From Adiantum capillus-veneris (taxonomy: Eukaryota; Streptophyta; Polypodiopsida; Polypodiales; Pteridaceae): DNA of 64,000 bases. Below the pieces are notes generated by a model. It was not told the DNA's origin. It worked only from the letters and a program-made list of their open reading frames with translations, and did not search any database. Within the stretch, counting starts at the first letter, position 1, and every line of letters begins with the position of its first letter. This document shows positions 33,351 to 46,113 of this stretch, one piece after another. Location of the stretch: assembly GCA_014529385.2 (NCBI GenBank), contig CM043969.1, forward strand, positions 67,855,676 to 67,919,675. Reading direction: 5' to 3'. A program made the position numbers and the translations under genes.

Positions 33351-33726
33351 TGAAAGAGGAATTTCGCGAAACCAAGTTGGGTGAGTTTGAGCGAGGACAC
33401 CTGTGCGCGCCGGTGGTGTGCAAAGAGAGAGAAAGAGAATGCGCTTGTTGCAAGAGAAGAGGTTGTGTAAGTTTGGTGAAGTCCAAAAACCCAAGTGATG
33501 AGGTTTTTGGGACTCTTTTATTAAAACATGCCATTTGGCCACTTAGACAACGTGAAACCTTTAAAAATAGTCCAAGTGGCCCATAGGCGAATAAGTGAAG
33601 TATAATGCTTGTACATACCCAAAATGGTGGGCTAAAAATATACAAAACAATATATCTACGAAGCTCTCGAGCAGAGCTACACGGTGGAAACAGTCCAGAG
33701 GTGACATCTAGGCATTGACCCCAACA
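33351..33726 (-). repeat. Element E 5' LTR
   Basis: The sequence matches 29664-30035 throughout, with scattered substitutions and small indels. It is followed by the TTCAA duplication. Confidence 0.92.
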
Positions 33727-33731
33727 TTCAA

Positions 33732-34868
33732 GTCTCTATGGAGTTTGCCATATAAAAAGTATTGGATTGTCTCTACAGGTTTATCTTGACAAACGCAAAG
33801 GAGTGGCGCACATATGGTGTGATCTCACGGAGTTTGCTTAAGTAGGTAGGTCTTGTGGAGCCCCGATGGCTTCTTTGGCAAACATGCTCCTCAAATGACG
33901 ACCTTTCAAGCCTTCCGATTCTTAGCATTTCGAGTTTATGAATGGTGTGACCCTCTTTGGGTCTCGAGTTCTATGAGATTCAAGTTTCGCTATTAAGTTG
34001 CACAGGAAGCAGTTTTACTCCAAGTTGTCTCAGATATCTTTTTAGTGGTACTTATTCTCTTTTCCCAGGATTGGGCAGAAAGGGGGACTTTCTATCTTCT
34101 AAGGGGGGCTCTCGATTGTAGCTTTGAAGCTTTCAGTGATAGTGGTTGCTCTGTTCCGACATGGGGTTGAGTCGGTTGTTACCTCATAGCATACTTTTGA
34201 GGATACATCTCTTTCAAAGGGGCTTCCAGATTATTATCTTCAATTGACTATTGGTGTTCCATTCCGTGAAGTACCATGCACGGTGTCTTCTAGTCCTTGG
34301 TTTCCTTGCCCATTTCTTCCCGCTTTTGGCTGGAGTTCTTTAGCCCAAAGTGTAGTTAGTATCATGGCACATGTATTCGTGAGCCACTTCGGTGGGTGTG
34401 ACGATTGCTCTTCCTAGTGCATCCAAGCAATAGTTCCTATATTTTGTCTTCCAAATTGATCCCTAGAAAATGTAACATTCAGCACACACCTATTTCTCTT
34501 ATCCATCGATCGGCATGGAGTTCTTGTACAGGTGGATAGTGGTTCGTCATGGACTTAGAAACAAACAGCTCCTACAAACTAGGAGTACTTTTCCAATCCT
34601 TGGGGAGTCGGTCTTTTAGATTCTCCCATATTGTATCAAATATCTTTATAGTGGTACTTAATCTCTTTTCTTAGGATTGGGCGGAAAGGGGGGCGAATCT
34701 AATGGATAGTCTGTGAAACTCCTACAAACTCGGAGTACTTTTCCAGCCTTGCCAATATTCTCCCCATGGCCCTCGAGGGCCTCTAGTGCTCTATTGCCAC
34801 ATTTCCCCTATTTTACCTATTATAGAGTGGTGTGAGGACCTCCTTCTGGCTGGCCGACCAACACTCTA
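33732..34868. other. Unassigned block with internal direct repeats
   Basis: No open frame or motif that I recognise. A ~57-bp direct repeat occurs at about 34030-34086 and 34637-34694 (ATCTTT-TAGTGGTACTTA, AGGATTGGGC-GAAAGGGGG). A second repeat, CTCCTACAAACT-GGAGTACTTTTCCA, is at about 34568 and 34720. This may be the internal region of a very old element, since E and F both landed around it. Confidence 0.4.
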
Positions 34869-35460
34869 TGTAACAAATGTGGGCACCCCAAGTCTAGAAT
34901 CTGTCGTGACACGAGAGAGATTCACTGAAAATAATTCACAACTTTAAATCACAGTTCGATTCGAGACGACACGGCCCGGCGTAGTTCCGTGCCTAGAGGT
35001 ATTGGCCCCAAAACCTGGCGCCCCTTTCGGTATTTCTTTATTTTATTAAATCTTGAGCAAAGTACAACTCCCTTCAGGGTCCTCTGCTCTCAGACTCTAC
35101 GTCCAAATGCTCTGAGAAGTGAGGCCCTTAAGGGTCCTTTTATTCTTACAAGGGCTGCAAAAAGCAGAGCCCCAAAAGCAGTTAAACTCAAAAGCAAATA
35201 GTCCCTAAAGCAATTTGTTCCAAAAGCAATTGATCCCAAAAATCTACCAAAAAAAAAAAGCATTAATGCAATTTGCGAGAATCCGTACAACAACCACGTC
35301 AGCACGTCAACGCGATATGCGAAGATCTATACTGCTGTCTGTATAGTTTCTGCCACGTCAACACCTAACCGTATGGTTTCTGCCACGTCAACACATATCC
35401 GTACTACCACGTCAGCACATCTGCCCGCTGGTGGTCATGCCACATCACCATTTTGTGACA
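34869..35460 (-). repeat. Element F 3' LTR
   Basis: This 592-bp LTR has the shared block at 35017-35039 in minus orientation, preceded on the plus strand by TTGGCCCC. The polypurine tract in minus sense reads CTTTCAAGAGGAGGGTA and abuts 35460. Confidence 0.9.
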
Positions 35461-36221
35461 TACCCTCCTCTTGAAAGAATTGTAATCGCCCTCGATTACG
35501 CCTGCAAAACAGACAGAGGCCATGAACCATTTCAGCAGACATTGACTCTAAGTACCGACGCACTGGATACGACACATCTAGCACTTGTACAAAGACGACA
35601 AGTCACATCACTGCACATGACATCACAGAATATCGCATGACAAATCAATTACCGAAAAATTTATTCCAAATCTCAGACCATGACTGCCAGCAACGTATTT
35701 AGTGACAGCATCTAGATCCATCTTGGACCTCACTGGTGTCTGATTAACTAATCCCATATTGCAATCATGTCTATAGAGGTTTTCGACACAAGCACTATCG
35801 TCTGCAAGTAACATTCGCCTCAAGCACTGTCGTGTGCGAGAAATCATTTTCGGGGATCCCATGTCGAAGTACTTCTCTCATAAAGTCATTCAGCAGAATA
35901 CTATCAACCCATCAGCACGCATTGTTCAAGTCTCTCATTCGTGAAAATTTCTTGTATTTTCGTCACCGTCGTTATGTATTCCCTTTTCACAGGCATGCCA
36001 TATTGTACGATGCACATGACTCACTCACCGATAAGCATGGATGTATGCAGATCACTCACGAAAAGAAAAAAAAAATTGCATTCACGGAATTCACGATGTT
36101 TCTCGATTGTCCGTTTTATCAATCGCTTTTACATGTTTCTTCCTTGGCATGACACTGTCTCAGAAAGAGCACGAGCAAGATTGTCCATCAAACATCAGCA
36201 TTTCTATTGTGATTTGCCACA
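35461..36221 (-). other. Element F 3' internal non-coding tail
   Basis: This is homologous to 44299-44815 and 58895-59397 of family H (CGATTACGCCTGCAAAAC, GACATCACA words, GATTAACTAATCCC, CATAAAGTCATTCAGCAGAAT). F and H are thus related families. It ends near 36221 where family G sequence begins. Confidence 0.65.
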
Positions 36222-36676
36222 ATTGATAGGTTTAGGTCCAAAAGTCAAGTTTCGATCCCACTTTTTGCGTGTGTTTGGTGAACGGTTTGGCAATTTGTCA
36301 CTTTGTTCATCTGCATTGCATGCACAGTCATTTAGGAAGAATAGTATTTTTCTAGTTACTTTACATGAATTGGGTATGTTTATGGTTTTATGTTGAAAAT
36401 GGTTTCAGGAATTTTCCTCCTCAGAGATTCTTGAAGAAGGTGGACCCGCGTCCATAGACACAGTTGGAGCATTGAAGCCGCCACGGGTCACTTTGTGTTG
36501 CTTTCGGCGCGGCCCACAGAAGCAAGCATTGTAGACCTTCATGAAGTTCAAGTATCACTCAACCCACGCATTAAAGTGGGCCGACGCAAAGTTCTTCACA
36601 GGATTCCAAGAGTTGTTGGCGCACTCCCTTGACGCCATACAGCTCGCTACCAATACCTCACTTTAAAAAGGAGGGC
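36222..36676 (+). pseudogene. Family G internal 3' end (possible pol C-terminus)
   Basis: About 450 bp lies upstream of a polypurine tract (AAAAAGGAGGGCA) that abuts the G LTR at 36677, so this should be the last internal part of a plus-strand G element. A basic, Pro-containing reading resembling a gypsy integrase tail is faint and not decisive. I assign it by position rather than motif. Confidence 0.4.
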
Positions 36677-37799
36677 ATGTCACGGGCACATCTAACCCTG
36701 TGCATGTGGACAAGCTATCTCAGGTCTAGAGTTCAGGTCAGCTTAGGAAGTCTTCTGGCACCTTTGTGAGCCTGTGAGCAGGCCGTGCATGTCCAGGCAC
36801 TTAGAGTAGTTGCATATCCTCTGATTGTACACAGCATAATCATTAGCATGGCATTCAGTACCCATCATGAGCATTTTACAGAGCATAGAACCCTTTTTCC
36901 CAAAATACACATTTTTCGCTTATTTATTAATAAGTGACTTTTGTTGGAAAAGTAAGTAGGGCAATATGCTAAGAAAATATAAAAGAAACCTAGTGGTAAC
37001 TCAATAGAAGCAGCAGAAGGAGCTCAGGCACCTTGCAGTGCATCTTCTCAACAAGACCAACAGGAAACCCAGCGTTTTCAGCCTACAGGACCCAATGTTT
37101 TTGCATTAGCACATCAGCCTAGCGTTTCCCAGTTTGCAGATCAGCCTAGCGTTTTGCAAACTCAGCAAATCAGCCCCAGTGTTTTCTAGACTTATAGATA
37201 GATCAGCGTTTTCAGTTTTCAGCCCTCTGCATTTGCAGACCTAGCCCCTACCGCAACAGATCCTCGCCGTACCATCGAGTCAGCCAGTGTTTACAGTTTC
37301 AGCCCGCTGTTTTCAGATTTCAGCATCAACGTTTTCAGCGCATCGTCGTCAAGTCGTCGTCATCGCCATCCTTGCCGAAACAGTGTCAGTATTCAGTAGA
37401 AAGTCGGCGTTTAGCAGATTTCGGCATTTCAGCCCTAGCGTATTCAGTTTTCAGCCCAGCCTCGTCGTCGTCATCATTATCGTCGACATCATCGGCAAGT
37501 CCATTGCATCTAGACCATTGTACCAGATTTGTGCAATCTATAGCATAGACCTCTCTCGCCATAGAGAGGGGGGCCCTTGGAGGAGGGTTTGAGAACCACC
37601 TGGTGTCGTATTCTTCTCTCTCTTTCTCTCAGTCTCAGCACCTTCATTCACAGTAGCATTCACTTTGTTTGTGATTATTGCACTCTCTCTCTCTAAAGGA
37701 ACGGAAGGCTCTCCCTTCCATAAGTAAAAGGAACCCTTGAGCACAGTTCGGAGCACTCATCTTGAGCAATATCAACATTCACTTCTGCTGCACCTTACA
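36677..37799 (+). repeat. Family G LTR (1123 bp)
   Basis: Begins TGTCACGGGCAC and ends GCTGCACCTTACA. It contains a TATA-like AAATATAAAAG at about 36977, many GCGTTTTCAG words and the CTCTCTCGCCATAGAGAG hairpin near 37549. It matches the minus-strand LTR at 61285-62576 and the partial one at 1-510. It lies between element F's tail and element F's gag. Confidence 0.75.
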
Positions 37800-38530
37800 T
37801 TTAAATTCCTTGGACTTCTTGCCCTTGTCGTCAAGAAAATCATACTGATTAGCTCTGTAAACGTGCTTAAAACGTATAGTTTGTTCGTCGTTTCTCGCCC
37901 TTTCTGTCCTCGTCGCTCGAGTCAGAAAAAGATGAGCTATCCGAGCTGTCAAAAGAAGATGAGGACGAACTAGACAATGCTTCAAAGCATACACGCTTCG
38001 TCTGTTTTCTTGCTTTCTCAAAAGAAGATTTTCCGCCCAAGTAACCAGAAAAGTCAGCTCCCTTGTTACATTTCTTCAATTGCTTCTCCTTTGACCCAAA
38101 TAGTTGGTTGACTCGCTGTTCAACAATGTCCTCGAGTTCATCTTCAGTAAACATCCGTGGGACAGGAGGTTTCTTGATTGCCGATTTTATTGGCGACTCC
38201 ATGGCTTTCTACCAATGTAAACATTCGTGGGGCAGGAGGTTTCTTGATTGTTGGTTTTATTAGCGACTCGATGGCTTTCTTCCAATGAGTATGCACTTCA
38301 TCCATCAAGTGCCGAGTCGAAAATTTGGCATATTGTGGATCCTTGGCAAACTGAAGCATCTGGTTTGCGCACTCGTGAACCTGCTATTGACGCTGCATCT
38401 CCATAAGTTCATACTGTGAAGACCAAGGTGGCCCGTACTCATTCCTTGCTAATCCACTTGAATTATCCGTACCACCTCCCACTTTGGAGATAGCAAATAA
38501 AATCGTCTGATTCTTTTCGGAATCCATATG
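37800..38530 (-). pseudogene. Element F gag, N-terminal part
   Basis: From about 38528 the reading begins MDSEKNQTILFAIS and passes NEYGPPWSSQYELME and MLQFAKDPQYAKF. A 70-bp tandem duplication (38151-38220 and 38221-38290) shifts the frame. The second frame has MFTEDELEDIVEQRVNQLF, GADFSGYLGGKSSF and a Ser/Asp/Glu tract (SSSSSSSFDSSDSSSFSDSS), then ANQYDFLDDKGKKSKEF. There the G LTR cuts in. The layout matches element H's gag. The capsid core and knuckle are missing. Confidence 0.75.
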
Positions 38531-38732
38531 TTATCTGGGATTCTTTATGGCTTTATGCCCTGTAAGACAGAGCGATGAAAACGGGAGCGCGCTCGATGCG
38601 CGATGAAGTAAGGGTGGGAGTGGCTAATAAGCCCGGGGTCGGGACACGAAGATTCTTCAATAACAATTGCCCAAGTACCCTATTTGCTCTTTGATAGGAC
38701 TGGTATGCTTTGAGAAAAGCACACGCCTGATG

Positions 38733-38743
38733 CTCTGATACCA
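38733..38743 (-). promoter_or_regulatory. Element F primer-binding site
   Basis: On the minus strand, ATGGTATCAGAGCATCAGG follows the LTR end ...TTGTTACA. It is the iMet complement. Confidence 0.9.
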
Positions 38744-38744
38744 T

Positions 38745-39308
38745 TGTAACAAACTTGAGCACCCCAAGTCTAGAATCTGTCACGACATGAGAGAGAGATT
38801 CATTGAAAATAATTCACAACTTTAAATCATAGTTCAATTCGAGACAACACGGCCCGGTGTAGTTCCATGCCCAAAGGTATTGGCCCCAAAACCTGGCACC
38901 CCTTTCGGTATTTCTTTATTTTATTAAATCTTGAGCAAAGTACATCTCTCCTCGGGGTCCTCTGCTCTCAGACTCTGCATCCAGATGCTCTGAGAAGTGA
39001 GGCCCCTAAGGGTCCTTTTATTCTTACAAGGGATGCAAAAAGCAGAGCCCAAAAGCAGTTAAACTCAAAAGCAAATAGTCCCTAAAGCAATTTGTTCCAA
39101 AAGCAACTAATCCCAAAACTCTGCTCAAAAAAAATGCATCAATGCAATTTGCGGAAATCCGTACAACCACCACGTCAGCATGTCAACGCGATGTGCGGAG
39201 ATTCGTACAGTTCCTGCCACGTCAGCACATGTTCGTACTGGCACGTCAGCACATCTGCCCGTACAATTTCTACTCGCGGATGGTCATGCCACGTCACTTT
39301 TTGTGACA
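38745..39308 (-). repeat. Element F 5' LTR
   Basis: This 564-bp LTR has the shared block (one variant base, GGCACC) at 38895-38917. It ends TTTTTGTGACA at 39308. Confidence 0.9.
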
Positions 39309-39967
<659 letters not shown>

Positions 39968-39989
39968 AGAGACCAACTCTTAAGAAGAT

Positions 39990-41177
39990 GGGCATCTTTC
40001 TCGGAGATAACCTCACCCTCTCGCAAATTGCTCATATGCAAGAGGTAATGCCGGATATTAGAGCGGCAAGGAAAAAGGTAAGATTGCTTTTTACCGAGAT
40101 GGAAGAGTGGTCATATTGGAGCGACGCTACACATGACAGTGCAAGACCTATGGGACCACACTCAAAGTTGCTACTTGGAATTGTAATGGATCTCTACGCC
40201 TTGATGTGGGTGCTTTTGAGGATAGTTTTACTGGGAGGGACATCATTTTCTACTCCGAGACACATCGGGCCCCTAGAGATCTATGCCACATGTCAGCAGA
40301 TACAGATGGGAGACAGCTTGCAAACACGAGACCCAATCAGAGCATCGAGGACGAGGCTCAAGGGGAGTGGCAGTTTTATTCAGGGAGGAGTTGTAGCCAT
40401 TAATACATATAGCCCGCACGGATGAGCAAGCTAGGTACATGTGGGTGAGATTGAGAGCAGAGACAGGCTGATATCTCTACATTGCTATTTGCTACTTCTC
40501 CCGAGTACGTCAGTATATGCACCACCTAGAGGACAGTCCCCCTTTTCTACTTTGGATGATGACATATGGGAGTTCTCTAGAGACAGTTAAATTATCATCC
40601 TAGGGGACTTCAATGCTAGGACAGCCCATCACCAAACAGTATTTTATGATACTTCAGAGGAGATATTGAGGGAGCTGGATGTTGCAGAGATGGGCCTGTC
40701 TAGATTATCACAGGATGTGGAGCATACTGAGTATGGACAACACTTGATAGACATGGGGATTGCACATGGACTGGTCATCTTGAATGGCCTGCAGAGATTT
40801 CTCGCTGCGGGAGGTTTTACATGCTTTCCACACAGACATGGAGCCAGCACATTGGATTATGTCATGGCACAACGGAGCTTTATCTCTAGTATCCAGGATC
40901 TCACAGTTGGACCTAGACCTATAGGTGTGGCAGTAGTTCATGCCCTTGTGTCGATTCCACTTTAGCACACATGCCACGGGTAGCAGCCCCTACCTGCTAA
41001 ACCTTCCCGCGGGAGACGGACTCTGTCTACATAGATGGGATCTACAGACGCCTGTGCATTGAGGAGCCAGGGCGACCTCTAGAGGAGCTTACTACTATAG
41101 TGACACAGACATTGCATGATGCAGCAACAGAGGCATACCCACACACCCAATCTGAGCAGAGACGACGTTCTTGGAGC
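39990..41177 (+). pseudogene. LINE ORF N-terminal part with APE-type endonuclease
   Basis: An open stretch (KMGIFLGDNLTLSQIAHMQE) is followed by shifted-frame endonuclease motifs. These are NCNGSLRLD near 40170, DIIFYSETHRAPRD near 40240, IILGDFNAR near 40600 and GASTLDYVMAQ near 40840. Such endonucleases nick target DNA to prime reverse transcription. At least three frame breaks are present. The frame continues past 41000 (VYIDGIYRRLCIEEPGRPLE) until a solo LTR at 41183. Confidence 0.75.
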
Positions 41178-41182
41178 ATGCC

Positions 41183-41767
41183 TATCACAAATTGATGATG
41201 TGGCAATGCCCACACACACACACACATACACACACACACACACGCTGACGTGGCTGACAATACGGACCGCTGCAATCCACGCTGACTGGCTGACGTGGCA
41301 GTTGTATGGACGCGGAAAAAGCGCTTACTGTACGGATCTCCGCATTTTACGCTAACGTGGCTGACGTGGCAGTGTGTACGGATTTCCACAATTATCGCTG
41401 GCTGCTTTTGGCTGGCAGAATTGAGAGAAGATGCTTATGGGAGCCATTGCTTTTAAGTTCAATGCTTTTGGGGCTTTGCTTTTAGCTACCCTTGTGACAC
41501 CTTTATAAGTGACCCAAGGGGCTCGCTCTGCAGAGCATCTGGACGTAGAGTCTGAGGGCAGCACCCGCGAGCTATTGTACTTTGCTCAAAGATTAATATA
41601 AAAGAAATACCGAAAGGGGCGTCAGACTCCAGTCTTTGGGGCCGGTACCTCTTGGCACGGAACTACGCCGGGCCGTGTCGACTCTCTTTTGATTTGTGAA
41701 GTGTTTTAAAGTGAATCTCTGTTTTGTAGCGGTAGAATCTTGACTTGGGGTGTCCAAGTTTGTTACA
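41183..41767 (+). repeat. Solo LTR of F/H type inside the LINE
   Basis: A 585-bp plus-strand LTR is flanked by perfect ATGCC (41178-41182; 41768-41772). It begins TATCAC instead of TGTCAC and ends TTTGTTACA. The shared block is at 41601-41623 and a (CA)n tract at about 41214-41244. No internal sequence or second LTR remains, so it formed by LTR-LTR recombination. Confidence 0.92.
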
Positions 41768-41772
41768 ATGCC

Positions 41773-43767
41773 CTAGAACAGCTGGTATGATGAGGAGTGT
41801 CGTGAGACGAGCCAGACTTCAGAGGGAGGTGCTTTTGGGGGACATCACTCACAGACAGTTTACAGATTGCCTTCCGACCCCTAGTTCGACAGAAGAAGAA
41901 GGCATTTTTGGCTCGACTAGAGCAGAATCTATACCTTGAGTCAGGGCTCAAGTGAGGCATGGCGACTCTTCCATGAGCACTCCCCCCTGGCCATTACTTC
42001 CACAGAGGCCTGGGCCAGTACGCATCATCTTTGTACGCAATTCTTGGACAGACGCCTCTTCTCGACCCCCCCCCCCCGAGCCATGCCGACACACATGTGC
42101 TTTTTTCACCATTGAGATGGTGAAGAAGGCCATTGATAGGATGAGCATTGGGAGAGCATCTGATCATGATGGCTTTGTGGCTGAGCATTTTATACATGAT
42201 AGGGATCTACTCGCAGAGCTCCTAGCAGGGATGTTCAATCGTGCCATGTGTGAGGGCCTGCTTGATACTTGGAGCTCATCTATTATTGTACCTATCTTCA
42301 AGTCTAGAGACCCTATGGAGCTTAGGAACAATCGCACTATCATGATTGGACACACATTGGCACGGTTGTACGCATCCATTCTTGAGCAACACTTGAGTAG
42401 ATGGGTGGAGAGAGAGGGTATACGCGCAGCCGGGCAAGCAAGGTTCAGGATAGACTTTTCTACTCGACCACATTCTGCCACTCAGAGCCATTATTCAGGA
42501 GAGCCAATCACATGGGAGACGGATCTATTGTAGCTTTGTGGACTTCCGCAAAGCATTCGACACAGTGCCCAGAGCTAGATTGATGCGCAGACTATAGAAG
42601 ATGGGAGTACCCACAGAGCTAATTCGGGGGATCATGGCATTATACATGTCAGTCTTCAGAGGGGCTATCTACATTACACTCCACTATTGGGGTGAAGCGG
42701 ATCTGCCTGCTCTCTCCTACTCTATTTGGTATGTATGTGGATGAGGTTTCTGACTATATTGAGAGAGATGGCGATAGAGATGCACAGCTGGCTTGGATAT
42801 GGATTCCACTATTGTTATTTGTTGATGATATTGTGTTAATCTCCGACTCTCCAGAGGGGATGCAACATCACTTGGATGCTTTGCATAGCTTTGCCCACGA
42901 CAGTCGTATGTCTGTCAACCTTGGTAAAACCAAGGTTATGGTGTTTTAAGACCACTCCACAGTGGATCAAGAGATTAGCACCCACATTCACATACGGCCA
43001 TGAGACAGTGGAGTATACAGATGCTGACACCTACCTTGGGGTGGTCTTTAGTGGGCCAGCTTTTTCATTAAGGAGAACAACAAAGAGTAGACTAACCAAA
43101 GCCTATGCAGCATTGGGTGGACTGGAGAGGATGTCTTCACAGAATCAGTTTTAGGACCCTCGGCCGAAGCTCTGGCTCTTTGACATTTTGGTGGCTTCCG
43201 CATTGCTCTATGGAGCTCAGATATGAGGCCTTCATTGGACCATCATGGGAGGTCGGGTCACACTGATGGATGGGGGACATGGAGAAGCCTCTAGTCTCTA
43301 TGATCTTGCGGCTTATTAGAGCCAAGGCTTCATTACCACATGACATTATTCGAGCAGAGCTAGCTGCCGCCCCACTAGTGGTTGAGGCGCTCACCAGATC
43401 AGTCTCCTTTATACACCGCTTATGGGACCTTCCCAGAGACAGATATACCCGCCTAGCACTCGAGTCGTCTCGACATTTAGCTAAGCAGGGAGATACAGCA
43501 TACTAGTATGGAGAGATGGCATCATGGTTTCAGGTACATGGGTTCAGCATGGATAGATTGCCCCCCTTACAGTACTCATAGGATGCACCCTCTCTACTCT
43601 TACACAATCCGAGATCACCAAGCTCATCCGCCAAGACCTGACTCAGCTAGACACGAGGAGGACTAGGATATAGCCAGCACAGGAATTGGGCACAAAGATG
43701 GATTTCTATAGAGAGCATCTTCTCCAACTTACGGAGGACAGCTTCGTGACGAGACCTAGATATCATG
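41773..43767 (+). pseudogene. LINE reverse transcriptase region
   Basis: After a decayed start, an open stretch reads FFTIEMVKKAIDRMSIGRAS and WSSSIIVPIFKSRDP, motifs of the non-LTR RT. Next come FVDFRKAFDTVPRARLMRRL, ICLLSPTLFGMYVDEVSDYI and the catalytic LLLFVDDIVLISDSPEG near 42815-42860. MSVNLGKTKVMVF follows. The FVDD box stands in for the usual YADD. Stops occur at several points, and the 3' half after 42950 is more decayed. It is cut at GACAC (43768-43772) by element H. Confidence 0.82.
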
Positions 43768-43772
43768 GACAC

Positions 43773-44298
43773 TGTAACAAACTTGGACACTCCAAGTCAA
43801 GAATCAACCGCGACAGCACCAAATAACCACTTCAAAACAATTTACAGATCACAATAGATTTGCACTGGCCCGGCGGAGTTCCGTGCCTAGAGATATTGGC
43901 CCCAAAGACTGGCGCCCCTTTCGGTATTTCTTTTTGTATTAATCAATCATCAAAGTACAAGAGAGCGGTTAGGGTTTCACTCTCAGACTCTGCGTCCAGA
44001 TGCCCTGAGAAGTGAGGCCCTCACCACTAATTTAAAGGTTACAAGGGATGCCCAAAAGCAGAGCCCAAAAGCAATTGCTCTCTCTCTCTCACAGAGAGTC
44101 AAAACATGAAAGCAAAAGCATTCTCTCTCTCTTTCTCATTTAAGTAGAGAAAAAGCGAAATTTGCGTTGCTCATCATTTTCCACCCAAAAAAAAACAACC
44201 CGCCTCCGCGATTTCCGGAAATTAGGGTTTCTGGCAGAAATTAGCGTTTGCAAGAATTTTAGGGTTTCTACTGTCCGCCACGTCATCACTTTGTGACT
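43773..44298 (-). repeat. Element H 3' LTR
   Basis: Starts TGTAACA and ends TTGTGACT (last base T instead of A). The shared block is at 43911-43933. The minus-sense polypurine tract CTTTCAAGAGGGGGGTAA adjoins at 44299. It is shorter than the right LTR, which has an extra TTTTAGGGTTTCTGGCAGAA repeat. Confidence 0.92.
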
Positions 44299-44898
44299 TA
44301 CCCCCCTCTTGAAAGCATTGTAATAGACCGCGATTACGCCTGCAAAACCGACAAAAGCCATAAACCGTCTTAGCAGACACTGACTGTTAGTACCTACGTA
44401 CTAGGAACACACATCTAGCACATGTACAAAATCGACAGTCACATCACACGACATCACAGGATATCACTAGACATCACAGGACATCACATGACATTCAACA
44501 TTCATTCGGATCTTAGACCATGATTTATCGGCAATGTAGCTAGCAATCACATCTAGGTCCAATCGGGACCTCATCGATGTCCGATTGACTAACCCCTATT
44601 GCAACCATGTCTATTCAAGATCAATCAGACCAAAATGCTGCAGTCATTTCGGCTATGAGTTCCTGCACTCACAAGAAGTCAAGAACAAATCAGTATCATA
44701 ATCAGGAATTCCATTTCATAAAGTCATCCAGCAGAATACTGTCAGCTCTCAGTATCCCAGAAGCTCAAAGAGACATCAATGACTTTAGTATCAAAATCGA
44801 GGCATCGGTTGACAAAGGAGTGGAGTAACTCCCCTCTTGTGCATCCCACTGCACCAGATCTTCGGCCAAGCTGAATTCTGGGTTCCATTTGGAGTAGA
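44299..44898 (-). other. Element H 3' internal non-coding tail
   Basis: Non-coding. At 44440-44500 a ten-base word (GACATCACAG and variants) repeats about six times. It is homologous to tails at 35461 and 58895. Confidence 0.7.
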
Positions 44899-46113
44899 CT
44901 ATGCTAAACCAAAAGCATCGAGGTAAAGTTTCACAATCTGAGGAGTATCTGCTAGGTCCTCCTCCTCCATCCACTTCGCATCAAGTGCAGGATAATTCTT
45001 GAACTTAACCAAGAACCGCCTTCGGACTTTACCCTTATTCTTCGTATCCTTATGTGCCAAAATCTGTTCAGGAACAAGGATCTCCTCGTTTTCTTCCACT
45101 TCGGGTTGCTCATCAGGCTCCCCATCATCAGGCACATCACCTTTAAAAGGTTTCAAGAGATTCACATGAAATGCATTGTGAATCCTCCAAGTATCTGGCA
45201 GTTTCAGTCGAAAGGAGACTTCATTTATCTTTTCAGTAATCTGGAAAGGGCCGTAGTATTGCATACTAAGCTTTGGAAAAAGCCTCTCCTTTCCCTTGTT
45301 CTTTCGTAGGCGTGCCTTCTCAAAACGTAAGAGCACCCAATCATCCTCCTTCAATTTCATGTCGCGACGATGGCGATCCGCTGCCTTTTTCTGTCGTTCT
45401 TGAGACTTTTGCAAAGTCTCGCGAACCTTGGTAAAAGCCGTATCCAGATCTCGCGTATATTCATCCGCTTCAAAGATCTTATCTTTCGTGCTCAGGAAGG
45501 GTGGAACCTTTGCAGCACCTTCAACAATCTCAAATGGCGCCTTCCCCGTCGACGAGTGTATCGTGTTATTGTAGGCAAATTCCACCAAAGGTAAATATCT
45601 TTCCCATTGAGTCTTCTGATCTGAGATATAAGACTTCAATAAATCTAGAACCACTGAATTGGCAATCTCTGATTGCCCATCAGTCTGCGGGTGGAATGAT
45701 GACGAGAACTGTAACCGCGTGCCAATGTTCTCCCAAATTGCCTTCCAAAACAAACTCGTAAATCTGGGGTCTCTGTCGGAGACAATTGTCTCAGACATGC
45801 CATGTAATCTGAAAATCTGGGCCACAAACAGTCTCGCTAAGTGATCCGGCTTAACTGTTTTCTTCACTGGAATGAAATGAGCCTGTTTGCTAAATCTGTC
45901 AATAACAGTCCAGATACCATCGTGACCACTCTGTGTTCTCGGGATATCAAAAATGAAATCCATCACTATACTTTCCCAGGGGCGGGTGGGTATGGGTAAA
46001 GGCCGTAACAATCCCTGTGCTTTATGCCTGTTAAACTTGACCTTCTGGCATACCAAGCAACTGCGCACAAACTCTTCCACATCTTTCTTGAGTCTCGGCC
46101 AAAAGAAATATCT
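44899..46113 (-). CDS. pol: Element H Pol, integrase and chromodomain part
   Basis: Open from the TAG at about 46114 down to 44899. It holds the second half of the integrase zinc region (CLVCQKVKF) and the DD-E core (MDFIFDIPRTQ, VSDRDPRFTSLFW, HPQTDGQSEIANSV). The YYGPFQI linker and a chromodomain (RRRFLVKFKNYPALDAKWME) close it. Integrase would insert the cDNA, and the chromodomain in relatives directs it to histone marks. It is separated from the rest of Pol only by one stop codon, so it is the same polyprotein. It is closely similar to element C's Pol end. Confidence 0.88.
   Translation of the reverse strand, partial: RYFFWPRLKKDVEEFVRSCLVCQKVKFNRHKAQGLLRPLPIPTRPWESIVMDFIFDIPRTQSGHDGIWTVIDRFSKQAHFIPVKKTVKPDHLARLFVAQIFRLHGMSETIVSDRDPRFTSLFWKAIWENIGTRLQFSSSFHPQTDGQSEIANSVVLDLLKSYISDQKTQWERYLPLVEFAYNNTIHSSTGKAPFEIVEGAAKVPPFLSTKDKIFEADEYTRDLDTAFTKVRETLQKSQERQKKAADRHRRDMKLKEDDWVLLRFEKARLRKNKGKERLFPKLSMQYYGPFQITEKINEVSFRLKLPDTWRIHNAFHVNLLKPFKGDVPDDGEPDEQPEVEENEEILVPEQILAHKDTKNKGKVRRRFLVKFKNYPALDAKWMEEEDLADTPQIVKLYLDAFGLA

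Larger units (their letters stand above)
29664..33726 (-). mobile_element. Element E: Ty1/copia retrotransposon with integrase deleted
   Basis: The minus-strand element has LTRs 29664-30035 (372 bp) and 33351-33726 (376 bp), with TGTTGGGG...TCTTTCA ends in its own sense. Perfect TTCAA duplications flank it (29659-29663; 33727-33731). Order in transcription sense is primer site, gag, protease, then directly RT and a decayed RNase H. The integrase expected between protease and RT in copia elements is missing, and frameshifts occur. It is non-autonomous now. Confidence 0.93.
34869..39308 (-). mobile_element. Element F: Ty3/gypsy, gag only, disrupted by family G
   Basis: The minus-strand element has LTRs 34869-35460 and 38745-39308 with TGTAACA...TTGTGACA ends, an iMet primer site beside the right LTR and a polypurine tract beside the left. 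Flanks CTCTA (left) and CTCTT (right) could be a duplication with one mutation. The inside has a partial gag and the 3' tail; a family G 3' end occupies about 36222-37799. Protease to integrase are gone. Confidence 0.82.
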
